This document shows, in pieces, positions 35,024 to 42,914 of a stretch of DNA of 42,914 nt; the first letter of the stretch is position 1, and the number at the start of each line of letters is the position of its first letter. Location: assembly GCF_014837155.1 (NCBI RefSeq), contig NZ_JACYHA010000028.1, forward strand, positions 1 through 42,914. Reading direction: 5' to 3'. Both the position numbers and the translations under genes were made by a program. The notes beneath the pieces were generated by a model that ran no database searches, had not been told where the DNA came from, and was given only the letters and a program-made list of their open reading frames with translations. This DNA comes from Litchfieldia stipae. Its GTDB lineage: Bacteria > Bacillota > Bacilli > Bacillales > Bacillaceae_L.

Positions 35024-35617
35024 ATGTATAAAAAATTTGTAATGGTAATACTATCATTCATATCTATATTTGTCATAGTTGGATGTGCAAACGAAGATGA
35101 TAGTACTTCTCCAAATGATGAAATAACTCAAAATGAAAATACGGAAACGGACCATTCAGGTACAGATCATTCAGGGATGGACCACTCTAGTTCTGGTGAA
35201 GTTCCTGAGGGGTTAAAAGAAGCAGAAAATCCTACCTATCCGGTTGGAAGCAAAGCGATCATTAAAGAAGCCCATATGGAAGGGATGGAGGGTGCAGAAG
35301 CAACAATAGTAGGTGCCTATGATACAGTAGCGTATGCTATATCTTATAATCCTACGACTGGAGGAGAAAGAGTAACCAATCACAAGTGGGTAATCCACGA
35401 AGAAATTCCAGAAGCTGGTGAAGAACCATTAGAACCTGGAACAGAAGTAACTGTTGATGCAGCCCATATGGAAGGGATGGAAGGAGCAACAGCAGAGATA
35501 GATTTTGCAGAAAAAACAACGGTTTATATGATTGATTTCACTACAACTACTGAAGGAGAAGAAGTGACCAATCATAAGTGGGTAACAGAAAGTGAGCTAT
35601 CAAGAAGTTCTGATTAA
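35024..35617 (+). CDS. YdhK-family (DUF1541) lipoprotein, copy 2
   Basis: 197 residues from ATG 35024 (GAGGTGG 7 nt upstream; an in-frame GTG lies directly before it). Lipobox IVGC gives lipid-Cys 21. A HSGTDHSGMDHSSSG linker rich in His and Ser follows. Two DUF1541 repeats come next (VGSKAIIKEAHMEGMEGAEA and PGTEVTVDAAHMEGMEGATA), each ending in NHKWV. It is closely similar to the lipoprotein at 26286, especially around GEVPEGLKEAENPTYPVGSK, so the two arose by duplication. Exported, probably metal-binding; no enzymatic motif. Confidence 0.83.
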   Translation: MYKKFVMVILSFISIFVIVGCANEDDSTSPNDEITQNENTETDHSGTDHSGMDHSSSGEVPEGLKEAENPTYPVGSKAIIKEAHMEGMEGAEATIVGAYDTVAYAISYNPTTGGERVTNHKWVIHEEIPEAGEEPLEPGTEVTVDAAHMEGMEGATAEIDFAEKTTVYMIDFTTTTEGEEVTNHKWVTESELSRSSD

Positions 35618-35707
35618 TAAAATGCTAGCAATAGGACAAATTAGAGTTTGATTATGTTTATCGGGTTTCTAGTCGGAGTGCAAAAAAGTATATCACAGAA
35701 GGTTTTT

Positions 35708-35746
35708 AGCGTGAATTCACTAATGGGATTCACGCTTTTATTTTTA
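35708..35746 (+). terminator. terminator of ydhK copy 2
   Basis: AGCGTGAAT (35708-35716) and ATTCACGCT (35728-35736) form a perfect 9-bp stem followed by TTTATTTTTATT. It lies about 90 nt after the stop. Confidence 0.8.
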
Positions 35747-35819
35747 TTGGGAAATCAACGTTTATGGAAATTTTGTTGGATAAATCCTTTCAGAGGCAAA
35801 ATACAGTGAGATATTACAT

Positions 35820-36203
35820 TTAAGTTAAATACTCAACCATTGACCAGCCAACAAATAGAAAGGCAATTATAGAAATAGAGACATAAATAAGCCCTTTTGA
35901 TTTTTCTTCTTTTTGTATGGCAGTGTACTCTGTATAAGAAAATTCTCCCTTTGCAAATCTTTCACCATGTAAATTAGGCTCAACTGAGTAAAACGTTCCA
36001 TCTTCCCCTTCTAAAAGTAAATTTGTAATTAAGGGTATGTCCTCCCCTGAATTAATGATAAATGGATTCTCTTCCGTGTACTGAATATCTTTACTTTTCC
36101 CGCCTGTAAAATCAATCCTTACAACTCTATAAATTGAATGATCGTGTATCCTTTTACTGATATCCCAAGCCATTTGTTCAATTGCATGATTAGAGACACA
36201 CAT
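35820..36203 (-). CDS. hypothetical protein with C-terminal membrane anchor
   Basis: 127 residues from ATG 36203, chosen because AAAGGGGGG lies about 7 nt upstream; the frame is open 17 codons further. It has a soluble N-terminal domain (CVSNHAIEQMAWDISKRIHD) with mixed alpha/beta character and one C-terminal membrane helix (YVSISIIAFLFVGWSMVEYL). It has no signal peptide, so the N-terminal domain is probably cytosolic. I do not recognise the family. It stands alone within the lipoprotein island. Confidence 0.55.
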   Translation of the reverse strand: MCVSNHAIEQMAWDISKRIHDHSIYRVVRIDFTGGKSKDIQYTEENPFIINSGEDIPLITNLLLEGEDGTFYSVEPNLHGERFAKGEFSYTEYTAIQKEEKSKGLIYVSISIIAFLFVGWSMVEYLT

Positions 36204-36501
36204 ATTTAGCCCCCCTTTATTTATTATATTATCAAAAACTAAATTGTGAATCATTAATAATATAATACCTGTAAGATCCTAAAGTGATATCTTTGAAAGG
36301 AAACATGAAATAAGATAAAAGCAAAAATACTAGGTTGAAATATTTCAAGATGGATAATGTAATTCAAATTGGTACAAAATTGAAAGGATTATTATTTGAT
36401 ATGTAACTAAATCTCCAAATTTTCTCCACAGTTTCTCCAATCTTTCATTCTACGATATATACAGTGGAAATTAAAATTTGATTGACATGGAGATGATTAC
36501 A

Positions 36502-37926
36502 ATGAAGAAAACATTATGGGGAATCATTTTAATAATAAGTTTGATTGTCATATCAGCTTGTTCAAATGATAATAAGCAAGATTTATCTAACCAAATAACT
36601 GATGATGAAACTGCCCTATTCTATGTGCCTAACGCAGGAGATGGAACGATTTCCGTCATCGATGCTTCAACCGCTGAGACTGTTGATACCATTAGCTTAG
36701 GAACAGAACAAGCATCACACGGAATCGCACTTAGCTTAGATGGAAAGGTTCTATATACTGGTACAGGTTTTGATGGGAAATCAGTTATAGTAATAGATAC
36801 CGAGACAAAAGAAATTTTGGATGAAATAAAATTTGAGGAAGGGGTACATGGCATCGACTTAAGTCCAGATGGTGAATTTCTGTATGTATCATTAAATCCA
36901 GGATTAGGCCAAACAGGAGGTAAGTTGGTAATTATTGATACCAAGAAAATGGAAGTAGTCACCGATATCAATACTGGTGATGCACCAGCACATGTAGCAG
37001 TTAGCCCTGATGGGAGTCAAGTCTGGTCTGCGAATGTAAATGCGAATAGTGTATCCGTTATTGATACAAACACGAAGCAACTAATTGCAACTATTAAAGT
37101 AGGGGATGTTCCAAATGAAGTAGCAATATCTCCTGATGGAAAATGGGCGTATGTGGCAAATGTAGAATCTGACATTGTATCAGTTATTGATACAACCTTA
37201 TTACAAACGGTTAAGACGATAAAGGCTGGGGATGGTCCACATGGGGTGACGGTTTCACCTAGTGGGGAAGAGCTTTGGGTGTCAAATAACAATTCAAATG
37301 ATGTGACCGTTGTTGATACGGCTACCTTAACCACAAAAGTGACCATTCCTACGGGTTCCTACGCGAATCATGTAGCATTTTCGAAGGATGGAAAATGGGC
37401 CTATGTAACAAATAGGCAATCAAATGATGTAGTGAAAATTGATACGATTAAGAAAGAAGAAGTAACACGTATTCCTGTTGGGAATGAACCACACGAAATT
37501 TCATTAGAGGACTATGTTAGTAGCAATTTTAAAAAAATAACATATTCATTTGATAACACCAATAGTAATAAAAAAACAGAAGATAACAATAAAAGGATTG
37601 CCGAAGCGGATTTCGCTGTTGTAAAAGCACTCCGTTTATCTCCTGAGGATCCAACAAACGACAGTCAATATAATCTAGAAACTAATGAAGTGTTTGAAAT
37701 TTCAATAGAAACACATTCAGGAGATCTATTGTCTTTAGCATTGGAAGAAGAGTTATTCTTAGTAAATGGAGAGGGTAATAAAGTAGCTCCTTCGGAATGG
37801 ATAGTTAAAAATAAGGATGCTCATCATCCCCAATTTATTGCGGTTTTTCCAAAGAACGAAGATTCACAGGTTACATTGGAAATTGGTAAATTGAGTGATA
37901 CTCCAATAGAACTAAATTGGGATTAA
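36502..37926 (+). CDS. YVTN beta-propeller lipoprotein with C-terminal extension
   Basis: 474 residues from ATG 36502 (TGGAGATG upstream; further in-frame starts at 36478, 36487 and 36493). Lipobox ISAC gives lipid-Cys 20. Residues about 38-340 form seven YVTN-type blades of about 42 residues (WSANVNANSVSVIDTNTK, YVANVESDIVSVIDTTLL). A separate C-terminal domain of about 110 residues, beta-rich and without a recognised family, follows a Lys/Asn-rich linker. Similar to the propeller lipoprotein at 32571 but without its His-rich loop. Probably a surface-binding protein; the electron-transfer or metal link is suggested only by its neighbours. Confidence 0.82.
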   Translation: MKKTLWGIILIISLIVISACSNDNKQDLSNQITDDETALFYVPNAGDGTISVIDASTAETVDTISLGTEQASHGIALSLDGKVLYTGTGFDGKSVIVIDTETKEILDEIKFEEGVHGIDLSPDGEFLYVSLNPGLGQTGGKLVIIDTKKMEVVTDINTGDAPAHVAVSPDGSQVWSANVNANSVSVIDTNTKQLIATIKVGDVPNEVAISPDGKWAYVANVESDIVSVIDTTLLQTVKTIKAGDGPHGVTVSPSGEELWVSNNNSNDVTVVDTATLTTKVTIPTGSYANHVAFSKDGKWAYVTNRQSNDVVKIDTIKKEEVTRIPVGNEPHEISLEDYVSSNFKKITYSFDNTNSNKKTEDNNKRIAEADFAVVKALRLSPEDPTNDSQYNLETNEVFEISIETHSGDLLSLALEEELFLVNGEGNKVAPSEWIVKNKDAHHPQFIAVFPKNEDSQVTLEIGKLSDTPIELNWD

Positions 37927-37975
37927 CAATTACAAGTGAAATTTCAGTAAAGGATTAAATTGTTAGGGGAACCAC

Positions 37976-38003
37976 AAAGCCGTGCAAAATAGCACGGCTT
38001 TTA
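37976..38003. terminator. bidirectional terminator, propeller lipoprotein / nuclease-like gene
   Basis: AAGCCGTGC and GCACGGCTT pair perfectly around a 6-nt AAAATA loop, with TTTAT after it. It lies 12 nt beyond the stop of the minus-strand gene. Confidence 0.85.
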
Positions 38004-38014
38004 TATAAAGTTAG

Positions 38015-39292
38015 TTAATCATAATTTTTTACTCTGGATTGAGAAGCAACAGTCTTAGAGATTTTATCTATAACACTAGCGTTTGTACCATATTTACACA
38101 TTGCTTCACAATCACAACGGAGGTCAGAAAAAAGTATATAGGCGATGCTACACATATGGTTATGCTGGAAAGAAGGTCTAAGTAGTTGTGCTTTTATTTC
38201 CCTTTCCCTTTTATCAGGTGCAATGAGAATAAACCTGCAATCATTGTCCATAACAAGAGATAAGTCAAAAAGCCTTAAGATACCTGAGTATATTGATGTG
38301 CTTTTTTCAACTTCGAACGCACATACAATTTTATTGCTATCATTAATCCAAAGTACGTCAATAAGTGATATTGTTTCTCTGACCCCAGGAGAGATATCAC
38401 CCTCTAGCTCTAAATTTTTAAGCGACAGTTCCCCAAGTAAATGATTATTCCAACATCTATTATGGTCATTTTTTGCAATCCATACCTTATAACCAACTGC
38501 AACCCCCACCTTTGCTAGATAGAATTGCATTTCAGTATGGCTATGATCCTCTTTCTTATCATTTATCACCTCTAAATGCCTCTTTAAGTTAGTCTTTTCA
38601 CGCTTTTCGATATCGTTTAAAACATTTTTAAAATTTTCATTGATTACGATTCTACCAACTCCAATTTCATATAAGAGCCCACCAATAGCCCCAAGATCCT
38701 TAGATAAAATGGTACTGTGTTTTGAGTTGAAAGCAAGTATATCATCTCTCATTCTTAGATACTCCAACCAAGACCCTAATTTGACTTTTTGATTAAATAG
38801 TAAATTAAAACCTTTTACAATAGCTGTGTTAAATGGGGGGAAGGTAGTGGGATGGAGAAAATACAATATATTCGCGACTGCTGGACCGAGACCTTTAATT
38901 TGTTCATTGTTAAGCTTTAGGATTTCGTCAATAAGTTGTTTTTCATTGGAATATTGAAGGCATTTTTTTAAGAAACGACCAAATGTTTTTTTATTAGCTG
39001 TATTTTCATAAATATCCGGAATTCTTAATTTTGGTTTCCAATAAAATGCATGAGCCGCGCCTTCGAATAGTTGTTTTTGTTCAGAGATTGCAGTGATAAC
39101 GGTTTCTAAAGAAGAACCTTTAAAATCAACACCAAATTGATCTTGTTCAATGTCTGCTATTACAACCTTTATCCCATTACGAATTGTTCGAAAAGCTTTT
39201 AAACGTTCTTCATTATTGATAAACCATGTATGATATACTGATTCCTTGTCAACATAGTATTCTTGTATGAGGGTTTCAAAGAAATTTGTCAT
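38015..39292 (-). CDS. HhH plus PD-(D/E)XK-like protein, putative nuclease
   Basis: A 425-residue soluble protein. Residues 134-148 (GLGPAVANILYFLHP) look like the helix-hairpin-helix of DNA glycosylases or recombination proteins. The C-terminal half fits a PD-(D/E)XK nuclease core: E254 in SHTEMQFYLAKVG, D312 in LIDVLW, and E327-V-E329 followed by K330 in FEVEKSTSIYSG. The core is followed by ILRLFDL, then a strand (CRFILIAPD) and a Cys-rich tail (CDCEAMC). The EVE triplet in place of ExK is a known variant in restriction-like proteins. No methylase or helicase neighbour is present. Possible stand-alone DNA defence or repair nuclease (inference). Confidence 0.6.
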   Translation of the reverse strand: MTNFFETLIQEYYVDKESVYHTWFINNEERLKAFRTIRNGIKVVIADIEQDQFGVDFKGSSLETVITAISEQKQLFEGAAHAFYWKPKLRIPDIYENTANKKTFGRFLKKCLQYSNEKQLIDEILKLNNEQIKGLGPAVANILYFLHPTTFPPFNTAIVKGFNLLFNQKVKLGSWLEYLRMRDDILAFNSKHSTILSKDLGAIGGLLYEIGVGRIVINENFKNVLNDIEKREKTNLKRHLEVINDKKEDHSHTEMQFYLAKVGVAVGYKVWIAKNDHNRCWNNHLLGELSLKNLELEGDISPGVRETISLIDVLWINDSNKIVCAFEVEKSTSIYSGILRLFDLSLVMDNDCRFILIAPDKREREIKAQLLRPSFQHNHMCSIAYILFSDLRCDCEAMCKYGTNASVIDKISKTVASQSRVKNYD

Positions 39293-39388
39293 TCTTAGTG
39301 ACTCCTTGTATGGATGAGAATGATTAATAGGAAATTGCTCAGATAACGTTTCTTTTTCCTTTTTATTAGTAGAATGAATAAAAAATAG

Positions 39389-39426
39389 AGAGGCAACTGA
39401 AAACGTACAGATATTCAGCTACCTCT
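39389..39426 (-). terminator. terminator of cysK
   Basis: 39389-39401 and 39414-39426 (AGAGG...CCTCT) form a 13-bp stem with two wobble pairs. On the minus strand it runs into CTATTTTTTATT, 11 nt after the cysK stop. Confidence 0.8.
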
Positions 39427-39436
39427 ATTGAGTTAT

Positions 39437-40384
39437 TTATTCTTCCCCGAACAGTGTTGTAGATAAATATCTTTCACCTGTATCTGGTAAAATTGCAACA
39501 ATCATTTTTCCGTTGTTTTCTGGTAGATGTGCTGCTCTTTTAGCTGCAGCGATTGCAGCTCCTGAAGAGATTCCAACAAGTATACCCTCATCTCTCGCAA
39601 CTTCCCTAGATGCTTGGAAAGCTTCCTCGTTAGAAATCTTATACACATCGTCATAGACAGCTTCATTTAAGACAGAAGGAATAAATCCAGCGCCAATGCC
39701 TTGAATTTTATGTGGTCCAGGATTTCCACCTGAGAGTATTGGTGAAGCCTCAGGTTCAACAGCTATTGATGTGAATGTTGATTTCCTTTCTTTTAATACC
39801 TCGGAAACCCCAGTGATTGTTCCGCCAGTTCCTATCCCACTTATAAGGATATCTACTAATCCATCTGTATCATTCCATATCTCTTCGGCAGTGGTTTTTC
39901 GATGAATCTCAGGATTTGCAGGATTATCAAATTGTTGTGGAATAAATGCATTCGGGTATTCACTTGCTAATTGTTGAGCTTTTTCAATCGCTCCTTTCAT
40001 TCCTTTAGCACCATCTGTAAGAACTAGTTTTGCTCCAAATGCTTTTAAGAGTTTTCGTCGTTCTACGCTCATTGTTTCAGGCATCACTAACATACACTGG
40101 TATCCTTTTACTGCAGAGACATAAGCGAGAGCAATTCCTGTATTTCCACTTGTGGGCTCTATGATCACCGTATCTTTGGTGATTAATCCTAGTTGTTCTG
40201 CAGTGTCTATCATTGCAAACCCAATGCGGTCTTTTACACTACCAAGAGGATTAAAGTATTCCAATTTCGCTAGAACTTCGGCACCTGTCTCATCACTAAT
40301 CTTATTTAATAAAACAAGTGGTGTATTACCTATTAATTCTGTTAGATTTTTTGCGATTTTTGGTCGAGTAAGTAAATTTGTCAT
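39437..40384 (-). CDS. cysK: cysteine synthase A
   Basis: O-acetylserine sulfhydrylase: O-acetylserine plus sulfide gives cysteine, cytosolic, PLP-dependent. It has 315 residues, the expected length. The PLP Lys51 is in GSVKDRIG; the substrate loop is [11 protein letters not shown] (about 79-89); the PLP phosphate-binding glycines are in [10 protein letters not shown] (about 183-192). The C-terminal Ser/PLP contact GISSGAA is present. AAAGGAGAATTAAT precedes the ATG. It is the last step of the pathway whose first steps are encoded at 5.2-8.8 kb, but it is transcribed separately. I lean to CysK rather than CysM from overall sequence. Confidence 0.92.
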   Translation of the reverse strand: MTNLLTRPKIAKNLTELIGNTPLVLLNKISDETGAEVLAKLEYFNPLGSVKDRIGFAMIDTAEQLGLITKDTVIIEPTSGNTGIALAYVSAVKGYQCMLVMPETMSVERRKLLKAFGAKLVLTDGAKGMKGAIEKAQQLASEYPNAFIPQQFDNPANPEIHRKTTAEEIWNDTDGLVDILISGIGTGGTITGVSEVLKERKSTFTSIAVEPEASPILSGGNPGPHKIQGIGAGFIPSVLNEAVYDDVYKISNEEAFQASREVARDEGILVGISSGAAIAAAKRAAHLPENNGKMIVAILPDTGERYLSTTLFGEE

Positions 40385-40423
40385 ATTAATTCTCCTTTTA
40401 TTAATTTTGCTCTGTTAAACACC

Positions 40424-40551
40424 GCTGTTGATTTCCGCAAAAGGCTTCGCTTTCCGCGGGGCACATGTGGAGCCTCCTCGGCTACGCCTGTGGGGTCTCC
40501 ACAAAGCGCTACCTCCCGCAGGAGTCATCGCCTTTCGCTCCAATCAACAGC
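40424..40551. repeat. nested palindromic intergenic repeat, copy 2
   Basis: Perfect outer arms GCTGTTGATT (40424-40433) and AATCAACAGC (40542-40551) enclose a GC-rich core of internal palindromes (TTCCGCGGGG, TGTGGAGCC/GGTCTCCACA). It contrasts with the AT-rich flanks and resembles the element at 11540-11703 in its GCTGTT...AACAGC edges. A chance open frame of 86 codons runs through it. Confidence 0.6.
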
Positions 40552-40598
40552 TATATTTCTGTGAAAAATCAACATTATTCTTTAACAGAGCTATTAAT

Positions 40599-40739
40599 TT
40601 AAAAGTTAATGAAATAAATAAGTCCTGCCATGACACCAACAGTAAATATCCAGATCCAGGCAGCAGTATTAGAATGATTCTTATTTGAATGTTGGTGGTT
40701 TTTATCATTTTTGTGGGAATGTCCCCCACAGCAACCCAT
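40599..40739 (-). CDS. 46-residue Cys/His-rich membrane microprotein
   Basis: ATG at 40739 lies 6 nt after GGGGAGG on the minus strand. The product starts MGCCGGHSHKND, continues with a His/Asn/Lys-rich stretch (KNHQHSNKNHSN) and ends in one membrane helix (AAWIWIFTVGVMAGLIYFIN). Two cysteines and six histidines before the helix suggest metal binding. Excellent RBS, compact layout and amphipathic design argue for a real gene even though it is very short. No known family comes to mind. Promoter and regulation were not resolved. Confidence 0.65.
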   Translation of the reverse strand: MGCCGGHSHKNDKNHQHSNKNHSNTAAWIWIFTVGVMAGLIYFINF

Positions 40740-40742
40740 CAT

Positions 40743-41166
40743 AAACCTCCCCTTAGATAATGTGCCTTTTTATATACAAATTCAGTTTAAACTACAAATG
40801 TGGAGAAATGATGTATTCACAAATTATTCAAATTATTAAATGAATGTAATAGTGCAAAGAAATCGAAGTCGAAAATGATTAATATGAATGGTAACCACAC
40901 TCTTGATTTTTACTAATTGTTACTATTTTTGACAAAAAAAACGCTAAATTTCTCCATATTTTGATAGTATTTTAGGAAATACAAAGAAAAGGATTTCAAA
41001 TGAGATCTTTTCTTTAGATCGGTAGTAAGGGAGGAAACGGATAGCGGAAGATAACTTTAGTAGTATAAATTCACATAGGCTATCAATTTGGTTTGTACAT
41101 TTTAAAGAAAAATAGTAGAGAATAAAAAATACATAGAGTTCGAAATTTGAGAGGAGCAATATATCT
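40743..41166. other. intergenic stretch before the M23 peptidase gene
   Basis: AT-rich divergent intergenic region. A TTGACA word at 40929-40934 has no good partner -10, and TTGTAC at 41093 is followed by TAGAGA after 17 nt (weak promoter candidate). No gene or RNA is recognised. Confidence 0.35.
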
Positions 41167-42336
41167 TTGAAGAAAGTGATTATAACCTTGTTACTTATAT
41201 TATCTGCAGGGGTGGGGGGAGGATTTCCTTCATTCCTTATAAGCGAAGTGTCGGCATCAGCAAATGTGAACGATAAGGGAAGTGGCGGACTTACAAGAGC
41301 AGAGATTGAAAACAAATTAAAAGCAGCAAATACCGACCTCGGAAAGATACAAGATAAACAGAAGAAAGCGATGAAGGAAATTGAAAAATTAAACAAATCT
41401 GTAACAGATGTACAACAAAAAATAATAAGTAGGAAGAAACAAGTAGTAGAAACGGAAGAGGAAGTTAAGGTCCTTCAGGAGGAGATTACTAGATTGGAGG
41501 AACAAATTGAACAACGTAATGATATTGTAAATAGTCGTATACGTACACTTCATGAATCTGGAGGAGTGATAAGTTATATTAACGTCTTGGTTGGTGCGAA
41601 TAGTTTTGATGAATTTCTTGACAGGGCTAGAGCGGTGTCAATCATAATGGAAGCTGACCAGGATATTCTTAGCAACCATCAAGCTGATTGGGATGCTCTA
41701 GAAGAGTCACGTTCTAAATTAAATAATAAAATTGTATTGTTACAAGAAATGCTTAACGAGTTACAAAACTTGGAAAAGGAATTAAAGATTAAGAAGGAGG
41801 AGCAAGAAAGGTCAATCGTTCAAATGGAAGAAAATAAAGAAAAGATTCAAAACGAGATAAAAGTATTACAGAATGAAAAAAGTAAATTAATAGAAAATAC
41901 CGTAAAAATTGAACAAGCGAAATCGACTTCTGTCAAAATAAAGAAAAGTTCTTCCAATAATAGCTCATTTATTTGGCCTACCATCGGTGGGGTCATCACA
42001 TCATATCAAGGAATGCGTTGGGGAGCATTCCATAAAGGGATTGATATAGCAGGTCCTTCAGATTATTCCATCCTGGCAGCAGATAGTGGGGAAATTACAT
42101 TCTCAGGATGGCGAAATGGGTATGGGAATACTGTTATCATTGATCACAACAATGGATATAGGACACAATACGCTCATTTAGCATCATACAATGTACAGGC
42201 AGGAGATACAGTTTCACAAGGAAATGTAATAGGTATCATGGGGACAACTGGGCGTTCAACAGGAATACATCTTGATTTTGAAGTTTATAAAGACGGGAGA
42301 CTTCTCAATCCTATGGATGTACTACCTGGTCGGTAA
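41167..42336 (+). CDS. secreted coiled-coil M23 peptidase (EnvC/PcsB-like)
   Basis: 389 residues starting at TTG 41167 (GAGAGGAGCAATATATC upstream). A signal peptide with a likely cleavage after VSASA near residue 36 is followed by two long coiled coils (about 45-130 and 175-255), as in EnvC, PcsB and CwlO-like hydrolases. The C-terminal M23 domain holds H289-x3-D293 (HKGID) and H337 (YAHL). The last motif is HLDFE (H368, D370), not the canonical HLHFE, so one zinc ligand His is replaced by Asp. The likely role is cell-wall remodelling, either as an enzyme with an altered site or as an activator. Confidence 0.85.
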   Translation: MKKVIITLLLILSAGVGGGFPSFLISEVSASANVNDKGSGGLTRAEIENKLKAANTDLGKIQDKQKKAMKEIEKLNKSVTDVQQKIISRKKQVVETEEEVKVLQEEITRLEEQIEQRNDIVNSRIRTLHESGGVISYINVLVGANSFDEFLDRARAVSIIMEADQDILSNHQADWDALEESRSKLNNKIVLLQEMLNELQNLEKELKIKKEEQERSIVQMEENKEKIQNEIKVLQNEKSKLIENTVKIEQAKSTSVKIKKSSSNNSSFIWPTIGGVITSYQGMRWGAFHKGIDIAGPSDYSILAADSGEITFSGWRNGYGNTVIIDHNNGYRTQYAHLASYNVQAGDTVSQGNVIGIMGTTGRSTGIHLDFEVYKDGRLLNPMDVLPGR

Positions 42337-42413
42337 AGAATTGATTATTAATAAGTTACAAAGAGTGAAAAAATAATGTATGCTAATAAAATAGAATAAT
42401 AGGTAAGTAAAAA

Positions 42414-42487
42414 GGCAAGTGTGATTCAACACTTGCCTCAGATTGTAGACAAAAGGCATTCCGAATGATCCAATTCGGTTGCCTTTT
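42414..42487. terminator. two terminators between M23 gene and IS1182-type element
   Basis: GGCAAGTGT/ACACTTGCC (42414-42422, 42429-42437) forms a perfect 9-bp stem. It is followed by AAAAGGCA-TT-CCGAAT/ATTCGG-TT-GCCTTTTT (42451-42487) with a clear T-run. Together they isolate the M23 gene. Confidence 0.75.
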
Positions 42488-42547
42488 TCCATTTTAAAGC
42501 ATTTTTCCGTTAACCTTTTCTCGAATTAGACCCCTCCGGGTCAATTT

Positions 42548-42914
42548 TTATGCCATTTTTGGACTAATCCAAGTCCAGTTTGCCATCTTCTTTAAATTCA
42601 TGGCAGCAAAAGTAAGCATCGCCTGCATGGACAATTTTTTAAGACCTCTTAAGGTTGTCCATCGCATACCATGCTTTTCTTTCGCATCCGCAAATACTCG
42701 TTCAATCGTTTCTTTACGACGTGCATAAATAGTTTTATTCTCTTCTGTGTGTCGAAGGTGTTCAGCTTCCTCAAGATACCCTTCCCAGACATGTCGTTGG
42801 ATGAGTTTTTGATGATTTTGACTCTGAGTACATTGAGATAGAAGTGGGCAATCCTTACATTGAGTAGGATTGGAGATGTACTGACGATACCCTTCTTTAG
42901 TAGTTGTTCTATAT
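42548..42914 (-). CDS. IS1182-family transposase, C-terminal part (runs off the window)
   Basis: The minus strand is open from the window edge to a TAA at 42548, about 121 residues. It shows the C-terminal features of IS1182 transposases: the cysteine pattern CKDCPLLSQCTQ, RRKETIERVFADAKEKHGMR, TLRGLKKLSMQAMLTFAAMN and a final KKMANWTW. The start lies outside the window, so completeness is unknown. A small GACCC/GGGTC palindrome at 42528-42541 directly beyond the stop may belong to the end of the element. Confidence 0.85.
   Translation of the reverse strand, partial: YRTTTKEGYRQYISNPTQCKDCPLLSQCTQSQNHQKLIQRHVWEGYLEEAEHLRHTEENKTIYARRKETIERVFADAKEKHGMRWTTLRGLKKLSMQAMLTFAAMNLKKMANWTWISPKMA

Noticed and set aside
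40428-40688. 86-codon plus-strand frame
   Set aside because: It runs through the GC-rich palindromic repeat and opposite the microprotein gene; no RBS and no protein-like composition.
40544-40729. 61-codon minus-strand frame over the microprotein
   Set aside because: It is out of frame with the Cys/His-rich microprotein, which has the better RBS and a sensible membrane helix.
40944-41396. 150-codon minus-strand frame before and inside the M23 gene
   Set aside because: It is antisense to the signal peptide and coiled coil of a clear M23 gene, with no RBS; the hydrophobicity is a by-product of AT-rich DNA.

Overview
The window comes from a low-GC, spore-forming Bacillaceae chromosome. Reasons: AT-rich DNA, strong AGGAGG-type ribosome binding sites, a cysH-cysP-sat-cysC-sumT-sirB-sirC order as in the Bacillus subtilis cysH operon, a spoIIP remnant, DUF3231 and ferritin-like relics, and YdhK-family lipoproteins.

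Layout. (1) 1-3.7 kb: an M3 oligoendopeptidase and a convergent TPR-like protein of unknown role. (2) 3.7-11.1 kb: a divergent AlaX-type tRNA editing protein, then the sulfate assimilation and siroheme operon. CysP imports sulfate, Sat and CysC make APS and PAPS, CysH reduces them to sulfite, and SumT, SirC and SirB make the siroheme needed by sulfite reductase, which is not in the window. A terminator hairpin splits the operon between cysC and sumT. (3) 11.2-13.8 kb: a small hypothetical gene, a nested palindromic intergenic repeat and a prolyl oligopeptidase. (4) 13.8-24.8 kb: a mobile block. First comes a three-gene recombinase cassette whose first gene is 5'-truncated. Next is a transposon made of a DUF6431 zinc-ribbon protein, a DDE transposase, an ExeA/TniB-like ATPase and a coiled-coil protein. 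Its transposase gene is split by a second trio of tyrosine recombinases (a RIT-like element) with 28-bp terminal inverted repeats. Removing 3,476 bp restores the transposase frame exactly.

(5) 24.9-28.5 kb: a graveyard holding a truncated DUF3231 gene, a 22-bp periodic repeat array like a transposon end, two decayed ferritin-like genes, an unassigned palindrome-rich segment and a 5'-truncated, frameshifted spoIIP. One intact YdhK lipoprotein sits among them. (6) 28.6-37.9 kb: an island of surface proteins that looks dedicated to copper or another metal: a multicopper oxidase lipoprotein, two beta-propeller (YVTN) lipoproteins, one with a His/Asp-rich insert, a membrane-anchored cupredoxin and a second YdhK lipoprotein. 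It also holds an alpha/beta hydrolase and an IS1595-type insertion sequence. (7) 38.0-42.9 kb: a solitary HhH plus PD-(D/E)XK-like protein, cysK, a second palindromic repeat, a previously uncalled 46-residue Cys/His-rich membrane microprotein, a secreted coiled-coil M23 peptidase with an HxD variant of the HxH motif, and an IS1182-type transposase running off the window edge.

Most consecutive units are separated by clear intrinsic terminators. The strongest observations are the exact in-frame nesting of the RIT-like element, the truncated trio with a variant recombinase, the metal-linked lipoprotein island and the orphan nuclease. All functional assignments are from sequence motifs alone.
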